From Sporomusa termitida (lineage in GTDB: Bacteria; Bacillota; Negativicutes; Sporomusales; Sporomusaceae), in NCBI RefSeq assembly GCF_007641255.1, contig NZ_CP036259.1, positions 2,170,001-2,234,000 on the forward strand: a stretch of DNA of 64,000 nt, read 5' to 3'. Positions 32,715-41,662 of the stretch are shown here, in pieces; the first letter of the stretch is position 1; every line of letters begins with the position of its first letter. A model generated the notes under the pieces. It was not told where the DNA came from. It ran no database searches and worked only from the letters and a program-made list of their open reading frames with translations. Both the position numbers and the translations under genes were made by a program.

Positions 32715-33074
32715 GTGAGCGAGCAGTTAAATCAGATTCAATCCATGATGGAACAGCTCATCAAAATGGTAGGCAGTAATAACGCAGCCCTTGAGGAGCT
32801 ACGCCAGGATACGAAGGCATCTGTTGAGGGATTACGCCAGGAATTGAAAGAGACGAAAGCCGAATTAAAGACCGACATAGCTGCACTTGACGCCAAGGTG
32901 GAACAATACGGACAAGTCCAGCAGCAGGACGTGTATCATCTTCTGGCGCATATCGACAAGAAAACTGACTCCATAATGGCCACCCAGACAACCCAGGGAG
33001 AATCCATTAACATCCTGGTCATGCGCCAATTGCAGATGGAAGCGGAAGTCGCCGCCAGCAAGAAAGCTAAATAG
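32715..33074 (+). CDS. Small coiled-coil protein of unknown function
   Basis: A 119-residue protein predicted to be almost entirely coiled coil (SEQLNQIQSMMEQLIKMVG, EELRQDTKASVEGLRQELKE, IAALDAKVEQYGQ), with no membrane segment or cysteine. The GTG at 32715 has a GGGAGGGA site six bases upstream; a reading from 32658 would start inside the promoter (TATAAT at 32676-32681). Similar low-complexity helical proteins occur in multiple copies in these genomes as far as I recall, but no function is known. The 33075-33389 stretch downstream shows no gene. Confidence 0.6.
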   Translation: MSEQLNQIQSMMEQLIKMVGSNNAALEELRQDTKASVEGLRQELKETKAELKTDIAALDAKVEQYGQVQQQDVYHLLAHIDKKTDSIMATQTTQGESINILVMRQLQMEAEVAASKKAK

Positions 33075-33389
33075 CAATTACGTGTACAGGGGCTGTCATA
33101 CTAGAGTACCGGCTTCTATTCATTCATAAAGAAGATTAACCAATCGATGGTGTGCCCAAACTGCCAAAAATAAAAAAAGCTCCACATCGTGTGTGAAGCC
33201 TTAAGCTGGTTCAGCTCTCCGGTTCAATCCTCTTCCAGTTCATGTTGATGATATAAATAGTCCGTGTCCGGGGTCAGGCCTCACACTTCACACAATTGTT
33301 GCTTAATCTTCTCTGCCTGGCGTGGTGTCATCATGACAAAACCACAATTGCTATATCTTCCTAGCCTACAGCCTAGTGCCCACCTATGG

Positions 33390-34763
33390 CTAACTTCGAT
33401 GACGTACTTCTATAATACATATTTCTTTTGCGAGTTCATTTAATTTTTCTGATATATTAACAATATGATTTTTATCTAAATTTGCATCCCACTCGTCTAA
33501 CAATAGTAGTTGAAGCTTGCCGCTTCTTTTTATCTCATCTAATGACTCTATGGTTTTTTCGCCGGTGGATAAGTTTTTATTAGAACTGAATTCAAAAAAC
33601 ATATCAGAATGAGGCGGTAACAGGACAGCTTTTTCGCTTAACTGTTCCTTAATCAGGGCCAGAAGTGACGATTTTCCTGTACCATTATCGCCTCGTAGAG
33701 TAATTCTTCCCGGACTAAAGTCTTGAGTAATATCTTGTATGGAATTCATAGAAGCAATAGTAATAATCGTATTGTCTTTTTCAGCCTTAATCCGATTCCA
33801 GGAAATAGTGCCACCATTTATAGGTTCGGTAATAATCAAGGCTGATTTTAATCCCTCAAGCCGCGTTTTTAAACTATTCCAACGCGATGCATAAGCTACA
33901 ATTGCAGTCACATGAAAAATGGTTATAACTTGCCGGGGAAATGTAGCAATAAGCATACTTAGGAATACTTCATTTCCTATATTTTGATATATTAACCACA
34001 CCCAAGTACCAATTATCGGCAATAAGACAAGAAACATGGAAATTACGGTTGTCAGTTCACTAAAAAGTACAGATTTCAAAGCTGACGTATTCGCTTTGTT
34101 ATGTTTATCGATAAAATAATTTTTCCATAAATGTATATTTAATTGATTGCCAATTAAAATGGAGTCCCAGGCTGGTAACAATGATTGCATCATAGCTGTT
34201 CGGTCTGCTTGGGCCTGTTTGGCGGAAGCAGTTACCAGCGGTTTTAGACTTTTAACAGCAATAGTAATTAACGGAATCGTTATGGCATAAGCAAGCATCA
34301 ACTTTTTATCAATAATAAAACCAAGAATACCTATGTTAAAAACAATATTAAAAAGAGTAGTGAGTACACTGATAATAAACCCCACGAATTCATTGATTAC
34401 CAACCATGCCTCATTATTTAAATAAGGCTGTCGTTCTTGTTTGAATTCGATATTAGTTCTTAATTGGGCTCTGCCCCTAAAAGAAACTGTAAACATATCA
34501 ACATACTTTCTAAAAGAACTAAAAATAGCTTTGCTCTGAAAGTAAGCCGTTCCGGGACCTGGAATATATATTAAAGATAACGATAGTATAAATAGCACCA
34601 ACCATAATGAAAAATCTTGTTTTAATACGACTGCTTGACTCAATTTAACTATCCATAAGGTTGAAGATGCGAGTATTGCTTGTAGGATAAGAATGCATAG
34701 TATCATTAAACAAAAACTTTTATTAACAAAAATAAACATATTAAATTTTTTCATTTTAGGCAT
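33390..34763 (-). CDS. ABC exporter, fused membrane and ATPase domains (orphan, AT-rich)
   Basis: A 457-residue half-transporter, shorter than the usual 570-600. About five or six membrane segments span residues 10-290. The ATPase domain is compact (about 330-457), with Walker A GDNGTGKS, a short helical region, signature LSTGEK (canonical LSGGQ degenerate), Walker B LLLLDEWDANLD and H-loop EVRHR. It would export a peptide or lipid-like compound as a homodimer. Base composition is clearly more AT-rich than flanking genes, the codon use differs, and no biosynthetic or immunity gene accompanies it, so transfer and partial loss of a cassette are likely. It ends next to tRNA-Pro. Confidence 0.85.
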   Translation of the reverse strand: MPKMKKFNMFIFVNKSFCLMILCILILQAILASSTLWIVKLSQAVVLKQDFSLWLVLFILSLSLIYIPGPGTAYFQSKAIFSSFRKYVDMFTVSFRGRAQLRTNIEFKQERQPYLNNEAWLVINEFVGFIISVLTTLFNIVFNIGILGFIIDKKLMLAYAITIPLITIAVKSLKPLVTASAKQAQADRTAMMQSLLPAWDSILIGNQLNIHLWKNYFIDKHNKANTSALKSVLFSELTTVISMFLVLLPIIGTWVWLIYQNIGNEVFLSMLIATFPRQVITIFHVTAIVAYASRWNSLKTRLEGLKSALIITEPINGGTISWNRIKAEKDNTIITIASMNSIQDITQDFSPGRITLRGDNGTGKSSLLALIKEQLSEKAVLLPPHSDMFFEFSSNKNLSTGEKTIESLDEIKRSGKLQLLLLDEWDANLDKNHIVNISEKLNELAKEICIIEVRHRS

Positions 34764-35140
34764 GTACTCCTAACCAAAATAAAAAAGTTCTTTACTGCCA
34801 GCGAGCAGCATAATCTATGGGATTGAGTTTTCAAGTTGGCAAAGCTGATTATTTTGCGATAATCTTTTGATTAGTTTATAACTTTGATAATATAATGGCG
34901 GTTTTTGCTGTACCAAGTTATTGGTTTATATTGAATATTCTTATATAATTTTCCTTCCTGAAATTATAAAATATTACTGTTATTGTCTAATTATTTAAAT
35001 TTAATAATAGAAAATATAATATTAAAGTATACTCCTATCTTGACGTCAAGTTTATCCTAGCTTTGCGTCAAAATAGGGTCATTTTTAATCTTCCTGCTAC
35101 ATTTTTGCTACACTGGCTTGAAAAATGGCTCGAAAAAGCC

Positions 35141-35172
35141 AAAAAATAAAAAGGCCTGCAATTCTGCAGACC
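35141..35172 (-). terminator. Terminator of tRNA-Pro
   Basis: GGTCTGCA/TGCAGGCC hairpin followed on the minus strand by TTTTTATTTTTT, 35 bp after the tRNA. Confidence 0.85.
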
Positions 35173-35206
35173 CTTGATTTATCTGGGGTTATCGATATTT
35201 TTTATC

Positions 35207-35283
35207 TGGTCGGAGCGACACGACTTGAACGTGCGGCCTCTACCACCCCAAGGTAGCGCTCTACCAAGCTGAGCTACGCCCCG
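35207..35283 (-). tRNA. tRNA-Pro (anticodon GGG)
   Basis: Cloverleaf on the minus strand: acceptor CGGGGCG paired with CGCTCCG (one G-U), D arm GCTC/GAGC, anticodon stem CTACC/GGTAG with loop TTGGGGT giving anticodon GGG, and T arm around GTTCAAGTC. The CCA end is encoded. A terminator follows. Confidence 0.95.
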
Positions 35284-35417
35284 ACATTTGTCTGCCAGGA
35301 TTTACATGTTATGCTGCCTGACTGACAAAGTCTATTTTACTCAATTTGGAGGCAGTTGTCAACATGTTTAATTAAATATTTTATGGAAACTACGGACAGG
35401 GTTATATTGTAAAATCA

Positions 35418-36323
35418 TTAAATAATGACTGCACCTTGTTCATCAATGGCTAGAACCTGGTATCTTGCCGGTACCTTATGGATATTAAATGCTTTGACCA
35501 TTGCCTTGCCTACCTCGTCGGAATCATCGGCCGTAAAAGCCAGTAAACACGGTCCGGCACCACTCAGCGCTGCTCCTAGTGCCCCCGTTTGGCGGGCAGC
35601 GGCCAGTACCTGGGCCATACCGGGAATAAGTTGTTCGCGGTACGGCTGATGCAGCCGGTCCTCCAGGGCGTGGCTCAGCAGTTTCAGCTCGCCGGTACAC
35701 AGGGCGCCGATTAAGAGCGCCGTGCGGCTGACATTAAATACTGCATCGGCAAATGGCACCGAATCAGGCAGTACCTTGCGGGCCGCCTTGGTAGAGAGAT
35801 TAAATTCCGGGATTACAGCCACCATCGAAAATGCCTTAGCGGGCTGCAGGCGCAGATATTTAGCATTGCCGCTGTCCATAATGCTGACCGTAATGCCGCC
35901 AAAAATGGCTGGCGCAACATTGTCAGGATGGCCTTCAATAGCGGTAGCCATACCCAGGATATCCTCTTTGGTAAGGGTGTTACCGGTAAGTTCGTTAGCC
36001 GCCACTAAGCCGCCGACGATTGCTGCCGCACTGCTGCCCAAACCCCGGGCGAGGGGAATGTTGTTAACCATTTTCAGATGGATGCCGTTTAGTTTGCAAC
36101 CGGTTTTGGCCAGTACCATTTGAATGGCTTTTACGGCAACATTAGAGCCATCGGCTGGAATTGCTCCGGCTCCCTCCCCCATTACAGCCAGCGAGATACC
36201 ACCTTGATCGTTGAGAGTAAGTTCCAAATCATTATATATTGTACATGCTATGCCAACAGCGTCAAATCCCGGACCGCAGTTAGCGGTTGTGCCCGGCACC
36301 CGGACTTTCACTGTATTTGCCAT
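35418..36323 (-). CDS. thrB: Homoserine kinase
   Basis: A 301-residue GHMP kinase. It has VRVPGTTANCGPGFDAVG at the N-terminus, the ATP-binding motif PLARGLGSSAAAIVGGL near 90, EGHPDNVAPAIFGG and the C-terminal LGAALSGAGPCLLAF. It phosphorylates L-homoserine for threonine synthesis. Last gene of the ACT regulator-hom-thrB unit, 20 bp after hom. thrC is not present in this window. Confidence 0.97.
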   Translation of the reverse strand: MANTVKVRVPGTTANCGPGFDAVGIACTIYNDLELTLNDQGGISLAVMGEGAGAIPADGSNVAVKAIQMVLAKTGCKLNGIHLKMVNNIPLARGLGSSAAAIVGGLVAANELTGNTLTKEDILGMATAIEGHPDNVAPAIFGGITVSIMDSGNAKYLRLQPAKAFSMVAVIPEFNLSTKAARKVLPDSVPFADAVFNVSRTALLIGALCTGELKLLSHALEDRLHQPYREQLIPGMAQVLAAARQTGALGAALSGAGPCLLAFTADDSDEVGKAMVKAFNIHKVPARYQVLAIDEQGAVII

Positions 36324-36343
36324 GGTATCGCCACCTTTTGACC

Positions 36344-37636
36344 CTATGAAATCTCTGCTGCTTCGACTCTGATTACATTACCTATTTTACTTACAACCGA
36401 CATGCCAAGTAAGGTGTTCATAGCCAGACGGATGTTTTCATCAGTTACCCGGTAGGTGATCAAGACAAGCTCTGTGGAACGCTCTACTTTTCGTTTTTGA
36501 ATAACCGAATGCAGGCTGACCTGCTGGGCACCAAAAGCCCCGGCAATCGCCGCCAGTACACCTGGTTTGTCTTCGACCAGCAGCCTGATGTAGTAGGGTG
36601 ATTCGGTTTTACTGACAGGATAAACCGGTTTTTGCTCAAAGCAGGTGCATAATATTCTACTGCTGACCTTGTGGCGGATATCGCGGGCCACATCGATAAT
36701 ATCGGCAGTAACCGCGCTGGCTGTCGGCATTTCACCGGCCCCGCGGCCGTAGAACATTGTCTCGCCTACTGCGTCACCCTTAACAAATATTGCATTGAAA
36801 ACATCGCTGACTGCCGCCAGCGGATGGCTCATCGGCAGGAACGCCGGATGTACCCTGACGTTAATACCGCGCTCATCCTGTTTGGCAATCGCCAGTAACT
36901 TGATAATAAAGCCAAGTTCCCGGGCATATTCGATATCTTCGATCGCAATATTTGTTATGCCTTCAACATGGACATCCTCCAGTGTAACCCTGGCACCAAA
37001 GCCGATTGATGCCAGGATGGCAAGCTTGCGGGCCGCATCAAAACCACCGACATCAGCGGTCGGATCAGACTCTGCATAGCCTTTGGCCTGAGCCTCGGCC
37101 AGTACATCGGCATAATCCATTTTTTCCTTGGTCATCTTCGTCAGCATATAATTGGTGGTGCCGTTAACAATGCCCATAATCTCAGTAATCTGGTTTGCCG
37201 CCAGACATTGTTTAAGCGGACGGATGATAGGAATGCCGCCGCCCACACTGGCTTCAAACAGCAAATCCGTATGGTGGGCCTCGGCTGCTGCAAACAACTC
37301 CCGTCCATATTTGGCGACAACATCCTTATTTGCCGTTACTACATGCTTACCAGCTTTTAGCGCTGCCAGCATATAGTCTTTAGACGGTGTTTCCCCCCCC
37401 ATGACCTCGGCCACGATCATGATCTCCGGATCGTTTAGTATCTCATCAAAATTTGTGACTAACTCGGCCTCTGTTTTTACATTTCTGACTTTGTCGGGGT
37501 TTTTTACAAGTATTTTTTTTACAATTACCGGCGCGCCCACTTTTTGTTCAATATTGTGGGCATTACTCGCCAGTATTTTTACAACACCGGTACCGACAGT
37601 CCCCATTCCCAATAAAGCAATATGAATGGCATTCAT
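36344..37636 (-). CDS. hom: Homoserine dehydrogenase
   Basis: A 430-residue protein with N-terminal Rossmann motif IALLGMGTVGTGVVKIL, catalytic region VTANKDVVAKYGREL, NGTTNYMLTKM, GYAESDPTADVGGFDAARKLAILA and a C-terminal ACT domain from about 350 (YYIRLLVEDKPGVLAAIAG) that normally gives threonine feedback inhibition. NAD(P)H-dependent reduction of aspartate semialdehyde to homoserine. GGAGG ribosome-binding site; 10 bp after the ACT-domain gene. Confidence 0.97.
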   Translation of the reverse strand: MNAIHIALLGMGTVGTGVVKILASNAHNIEQKVGAPVIVKKILVKNPDKVRNVKTEAELVTNFDEILNDPEIMIVAEVMGGETPSKDYMLAALKAGKHVVTANKDVVAKYGRELFAAAEAHHTDLLFEASVGGGIPIIRPLKQCLAANQITEIMGIVNGTTNYMLTKMTKEKMDYADVLAEAQAKGYAESDPTADVGGFDAARKLAILASIGFGARVTLEDVHVEGITNIAIEDIEYARELGFIIKLLAIAKQDERGINVRVHPAFLPMSHPLAAVSDVFNAIFVKGDAVGETMFYGRGAGEMPTASAVTADIIDVARDIRHKVSSRILCTCFEQKPVYPVSKTESPYYIRLLVEDKPGVLAAIAGAFGAQQVSLHSVIQKRKVERSTELVLITYRVTDENIRLAMNTLLGMSVVSKIGNVIRVEAAEIS

Positions 37637-37646
37637 AGTTTTCCTC

Positions 37647-38096
37647 CTAAGCCTGCCCCAAAACTTCCAGCCTCTTTACCCCATCTACCATTCGTAATTT
37701 GTCAAGCATAGCCTCCAAATCAATTGCCAGATCAGCTGTCTCGATGGATATGGCGGCATTGGCGACTCCCTGCAGCGGGATACCCTGATTAATTGTCAAT
37801 ACACTGCCGTGTTCATTGGCAATTGTGTTTAAAACACGGGAAAGTACACCTGATTTGTGCTCAAGCAATAAAGCCAGGGTAACGATTTTTTCTTTGCTGG
37901 CTTCGTAAAACGGAAAAACATAGTCCTTATATTTATAGTAGGCACTACGGCTTAGTTCCATTTTTTCTACTGCTTCATTAATTGTTCTGGCTTCACCACG
38001 TTTTAGTAATTCTTTTACTTTAATTGTTTTTTTAATAGCTTCGGGTAAAATCTCTTCCCGAACCAGATAAAAAACTGCTTTTTGGCCTGTAACCAT
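37647..38096 (-). CDS. ACT-domain protein (PheB family), probable regulator
   Basis: A 149-residue protein with an N-terminal helical, HTH-like region (TINEAVEKMELSRSAYYKYKD, about 30-50) and a C-terminal ACT domain (about 70-145: IVTLALLLEHKSGVLSRVLNTI). The family is often annotated PheB but lacks chorismate mutase motifs; ACT domains bind amino acids. Its position directly before hom-thrB suggests amino-acid-responsive control of that operon. ATG 38096 has GAGGAGGGG upstream; an in-frame extension to 38243 crosses the promoter and is rejected. Confidence 0.88.
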   Translation of the reverse strand: MVTGQKAVFYLVREEILPEAIKKTIKVKELLKRGEARTINEAVEKMELSRSAYYKYKDYVFPFYEASKEKIVTLALLLEHKSGVLSRVLNTIANEHGSVLTINQGIPLQGVANAAISIETADLAIDLEAMLDKLRMVDGVKRLEVLGQA

Positions 38097-38148
38097 GCTT
38101 CCCCTCCTCGGTACTGCAGTTGTGGATGGATATCTGTATATGGTAGAC

Positions 38149-38178
38149 ATTATAACATCAACCAAACAAGGATTACAA
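38149..38178 (-). promoter_or_regulatory. Sigma-A promoter of the ACT-hom-thrB operon
   Basis: Minus-strand -35 TTGTAA (38173-38178), 18-bp spacer, -10 TATAAT (38149-38154), about 50 bp upstream of the ACT gene. It follows directly after the spoIVA terminator. Confidence 0.7.
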
Positions 38179-38190
38179 GCAAAAAATGCA

Positions 38191-38221
38191 AAAAAATTAG
38201 TCAGTCCTTTACAGACTGACC
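38191..38221 (-). terminator. Terminator of spoIVA
   Basis: GGTCAGTC/GACTGACT hairpin followed on the minus strand by AATTTTTTTG, 29 bp after the spoIVA stop codon. Confidence 0.85.
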
Positions 38222-38249
38222 ATAAATTCACTACAAAATGCATTGTTTC

Positions 38250-39728
38250 TTAGAAAATGATACATATTAGTCCGCCACTGCCTTCGTTAACGATTTTCTG
38301 GAGCGTATCTTTGAGTTTGGTTTGTGCATTCTCAGGCATACTTGTTAGTTTATTCTGAATACCTTCACGTACAAGTTCATTTAAAGATTTACCAAACAGA
38401 TTCGTTCGCCAGATTTTTTCCGGTTCGCCTTCAAATTCACGCATCAGATATTGAATTAACTCTTCGCTTTGTTTTTCCGTACCGATAATCGGTGAAATCT
38501 CGGCTTGAACATCAGTTCTGATGATATGCAGCGATGGTGCCGAGGCTTTAAGTTTTACGCCAAAACGATTGCCGGTCCGGATGATCTCCGGTTCTTCCAG
38601 GATCATTTCATCCAGTTGGGGCGACACAATCCCATAACCGGTTTGTTCAACATCTTCCAGGGCCGCTGAAATTTTATCATATTGCCGTTTGGCCACCGAT
38701 AAATCCTTCATCAGGCGCAGGAGGTGATGTTCGCCGGCAATGGTAAAACCTGTCAGCTCTTCCAGGACACTATAGAAGAGGTCACCCCGGGCCGTCATTT
38801 CAATAACGGCAATACCGCTGCCCAGGTCCATGTCATGCAGGATAACGTCAGCAACAAAGTCATAGCCTGACAAATCATCAATCGCCCGGTCGATATCCCG
38901 CAGCCGGCGGATATATTGAACAACCTCATTGACGGCGCCTTCAAATTTCTGTCGCAGCCAGTGAGTTTCGTCCAGTTCCTCTACCCACTTCGGCAGGGTG
39001 ATATTGACTTCTTTAACAGGGAATTCATAGAGTACTTCCTGTAAAATACCATAGATATCGTCATGGGAAAGCTGGGCGCAGTCCACCGGAATTACCGGCA
39101 CATCATATTCGCCTTCCAGCCTCGCCACAAGTTCCCGCGTATCCTTGGAATTGGGTTTGCTGGTATTCAGGATTACCAGGAACGGTTTCTCCAACTCTTT
39201 CAGCTCGCGGATAACCCTTTCTTCGGCCGGGAGATATTTGTCCCGGGGCAGGTCGGTTACTGTGCCGTCGGTTGTGATTACCAGGCCAATTGTCGAATGT
39301 TCGGCAATGACTTTGCGCGTGCCGACTTCGGCCGCTTCCTGAAAGGGAATTTCATTTTCGAACCAGGGTGTGAGCACCATGCGGGGACCTGATTCTTCTT
39401 CATAGCCTAGTGCGCCCTCAACCGTATACCCCACGCAGTCCACGACCCGCACCCGGACATTAACATTGTCTTTCACATTGATCTCAACAGCTTCATTGGG
39501 GATGAACTTAGGTTCGGTTGTCATAATGGTCTTGCCGCCGGCACTCTGCGGCAGTTCATCTTTGGCGCGTTCTTTGTCATAGGGGTCGGTTATGTTCGGT
39601 AATACCATGGTTTCCATAAAACGCTTGATAAATGTCGATTTACCAGTACGGACTGGGCCGACTACACCAATATAGATATCTCCACCAGTACGTTCGGCGA
39701 TATCTCTAAACAGGTCGAATTTTTCCAT
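38250..39728 (-). CDS. spoIVA: Stage IV sporulation protein A
   Basis: A 492-residue SpoIVA of full length. It is the cytoskeletal ATPase that polymerises on the forespore surface as the base of the spore coat, anchored by SpoVM. The N-terminal NTPase region has Walker A GPVRTGKSTFIKRF, the following sensor segment and DCVGYTVEGALGYEEESGPRMV. The C-terminus ends in GSGGLICIIF, the conserved tail needed for localisation. A sigma-E-like promoter lies just upstream, which fits mother-cell expression. It is conclusive evidence that the organism belongs to an endospore-forming lineage. Confidence 0.98.
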   Translation of the reverse strand: MEKFDLFRDIAERTGGDIYIGVVGPVRTGKSTFIKRFMETMVLPNITDPYDKERAKDELPQSAGGKTIMTTEPKFIPNEAVEINVKDNVNVRVRVVDCVGYTVEGALGYEEESGPRMVLTPWFENEIPFQEAAEVGTRKVIAEHSTIGLVITTDGTVTDLPRDKYLPAEERVIRELKELEKPFLVILNTSKPNSKDTRELVARLEGEYDVPVIPVDCAQLSHDDIYGILQEVLYEFPVKEVNITLPKWVEELDETHWLRQKFEGAVNEVVQYIRRLRDIDRAIDDLSGYDFVADVILHDMDLGSGIAVIEMTARGDLFYSVLEELTGFTIAGEHHLLRLMKDLSVAKRQYDKISAALEDVEQTGYGIVSPQLDEMILEEPEIIRTGNRFGVKLKASAPSLHIIRTDVQAEISPIIGTEKQSEELIQYLMREFEGEPEKIWRTNLFGKSLNELVREGIQNKLTSMPENAQTKLKDTLQKIVNEGSGGLICIIF

Positions 39729-39766
39729 CTGGCGTCTCCCTCCTGATTACGGTAGTTGTCATTATA

Positions 39767-39795
39767 AATATATGACAGGCCACTCCAAATATTAC
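39767..39795 (-). promoter_or_regulatory. Sigma-E-type promoter of spoIVA
   Basis: Minus-strand GTAATATT (39788-39795), 13-bp spacer, CATATATT (39767-39774). This fits the mother-cell sigma-E consensus (-35 KMATATT, -10 CATACANT) closely. The predicted start is about 30 bp upstream of the start codon. Confidence 0.75.
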
Positions 39796-39800
39796 AAAAT

Positions 39801-39862
39801 AAAAAAAAGTATGGTAACTTAAAGTAACTCATACATTACTTTATTAGCCACCATACTTTTTT
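39801..39862 (-). terminator. Terminator between gpsA and spoIVA
   Basis: AAAAAGTATGGT/ACCATACTTTTT outer stem with a nested AAGTAA/TTACTT hairpin and A/T tracts on both sides. It ends the der-plsY-gpsA unit just before the spoIVA promoter. Confidence 0.8.
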
Positions 39863-39983
39863 ATGCCAAGTTTATTTTAGTTGATGAATCAGGGCTTCCG
39901 CCTCTCCCGGCGGGTTTTAATCCAGCTGACGCAGACTCTGCGGCTGAATCCTGCTGTTTTAGCTATGCTGAAAACAAGGTTAC

Positions 39984-41012
39984 TTAGTTCCAGTGCAAAT
40001 GATTCAGTGCAACCTCCTCGACTTCATGCGTCCGGCTGCGGGTCATAAGTTCAAGCACCGCCTCTTTGGGCGATTTGTTTTGATATAAAACCTGGTGAAT
40101 CTGTTCTGTTATCGGCATAGCCACTCCATAATGGGCGGCTAACTGGTAAGCAGCCTTAGCTGCCCGGATACCTTCCACCACCATTGAGGTTTCTGCCTGG
40201 AGCTGGTCTGCGGTTTTACCGGCCGCTAACATAATACCGGCCCGCCGGTTGCGGCTGTGGACACTGGTGCAAGTGGCAATCAGGTCACCGATCCCGGCTA
40301 AACCGGCAAAGGTCAGCGGGTTGGCCCCCATCGCCATCCCCAGTCTGGTGATTTCAGCCAGGCCGCGGGTCATAAGGGCCGATTTGGCATTATCGCCAAA
40401 CCCTAAACCGTCGGCAATGCCGGCACCAAGGGCAATAATGTTTTTCAGGGCACCGGCTAATTCCACGCCGATACTGTCAGGATTGGTATAAACACGGAAG
40501 TAGGGCAGCATAAATGTATCTTGTGCGAACTCGGCCACGGTCCGTGACGGAGCAGCGATGACCGTGGCCGTAGGCTGACCCAAGCCCACTTCCTCCGCAT
40601 GATTCGGACCTGACAGCACTGCCAGCCGGCCGGCCATTGACGGCAGTTCCTCGGCAATAACCTCGGTCATGCGTTTAACAGTGGTTAATTCCAGCCCCTT
40701 GGCCGCACTGATGATAATACTTTCAGTCCCTACACAGGGAGCTATCGTGGCTGCCGTTGCGCGAATGGCATGAGACGGGGTGGCTAGTACGATTAACCTT
40801 GCACCACCTGCAGCCAGGCTTACATTCCCTGTTACGGCAACCGACTGCGGTAATTTGCAGCCAGGCAGGTATTGTGTATTTTCACGGGTTGCCTCAATGT
40901 GGGCAGCCCGCTCAGGTGACCGCACCCAAAGACATACCGACTGGTGTTTCTGCCCCAAAACGGCGGCGAGGGCTGTGCCCCAGCTGCCAGCGCCAATGAC
41001 GGCTATTTTCAT
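39984..41012 (-). CDS. gpsA: Glycerol-3-phosphate dehydrogenase [NAD(P)+]
   Basis: A 342-residue enzyme that makes sn-glycerol-3-phosphate for phospholipids. It has N-terminal KIAVIGAGSWGTALA, SAAKGLE, VLSGPNHAEEV, the catalytic ELAGALKNIIALGAGIADG and GLAGIGDLIATC. I take ATG 41012 (typical MKIAVIG start); a GTG four codons upstream would overlap plsY. It follows plsY, which uses the product, by 8 bp. Confidence 0.97.
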   Translation of the reverse strand: MKIAVIGAGSWGTALAAVLGQKHQSVCLWVRSPERAAHIEATRENTQYLPGCKLPQSVAVTGNVSLAAGGARLIVLATPSHAIRATAATIAPCVGTESIIISAAKGLELTTVKRMTEVIAEELPSMAGRLAVLSGPNHAEEVGLGQPTATVIAAPSRTVAEFAQDTFMLPYFRVYTNPDSIGVELAGALKNIIALGAGIADGLGFGDNAKSALMTRGLAEITRLGMAMGANPLTFAGLAGIGDLIATCTSVHSRNRRAGIMLAAGKTADQLQAETSMVVEGIRAAKAAYQLAAHYGVAMPITEQIHQVLYQNKSPKEAVLELMTRSRTHEVEEVALNHLHWN

Positions 41013-41020
41013 AGTAACTG

Positions 41021-41641
41021 TCACTTCTCTTTCTTGGGACCAGGCTCGGATTGGCCGCCGGCTTTAATTTTTGATTCTGTTCCCTGTAAAAGACGTTCAA
41101 TGTTAGGGCGGTGCCTCACAATGACAAACAAGGCAGCTAAGAGACCGAAATAAAAAAACTCATGTCTGATGTGGAGCAGCCACATTGTGATTGGTACTAA
41201 TAGGGCAGCGATAATCGACGCCAGGGAAACATACCTGGTAAAATAAACAATAAGTGCCCAGACCACAAAAACTATGAACGTCACTTTAGGCGCAATCATG
41301 GCGATAACACCGAGCCCTGTGGCCACACCGCGCCCGCCTTTAAACATAAGAAATACCGACCAGTTATGACCGGCGATAGCACCAATACCGCCGCTTAGTT
41401 CGGCCAGCGCCGTCCCGCCGATATAGTGGCCTAACAGTACCCCGGCCACGCCCTTAAGGGCGTCTGTGACAAACACCCAAAAGGCCGGTGCCGGCCCCAG
41501 CGTCCTGTAAGCATTGGTTGCCCCAATGTTTTTACTGCCGAACTGCCTTAAATCAATCTTGTAAAATTTCCGGCCAATTATCAATCCATTAGGGATTGAA
41601 CCGATCAGGTAGCTGGTGATTAATACCAGCGCATACTCCAT
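41021..41641 (-). CDS. plsY: Acyl-phosphate:glycerol-3-phosphate acyltransferase
   Basis: A 206-residue membrane enzyme, first acylation step of phospholipid synthesis. PlsY motifs: YLIGSIPNGLIIGR with the GSIP loop, the GSKNIGATNAYRTLG glycerol-3-phosphate site, and GHNWSVFLMFKGGRGVATGLG. About five membrane spans. The C-terminal tail (GGQSEPGPKKEK) is hydrophilic. 21 bp after der. Confidence 0.97.
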   Translation of the reverse strand: MEYALVLITSYLIGSIPNGLIIGRKFYKIDLRQFGSKNIGATNAYRTLGPAPAFWVFVTDALKGVAGVLLGHYIGGTALAELSGGIGAIAGHNWSVFLMFKGGRGVATGLGVIAMIAPKVTFIVFVVWALIVYFTRYVSLASIIAALLVPITMWLLHIRHEFFYFGLLAALFVIVRHRPNIERLLQGTESKIKAGGQSEPGPKKEK

Positions 41642-41662
41642 TCTCCCACTCCCTCAGTTTAG

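Noticed and set aside
33240-33360. Possible transposon or REP-like remnant around the GGGGTCAGGCCT sequence
   Set aside because: Only a short motif; no inverted repeats, transposase fragment or second copy in the window.
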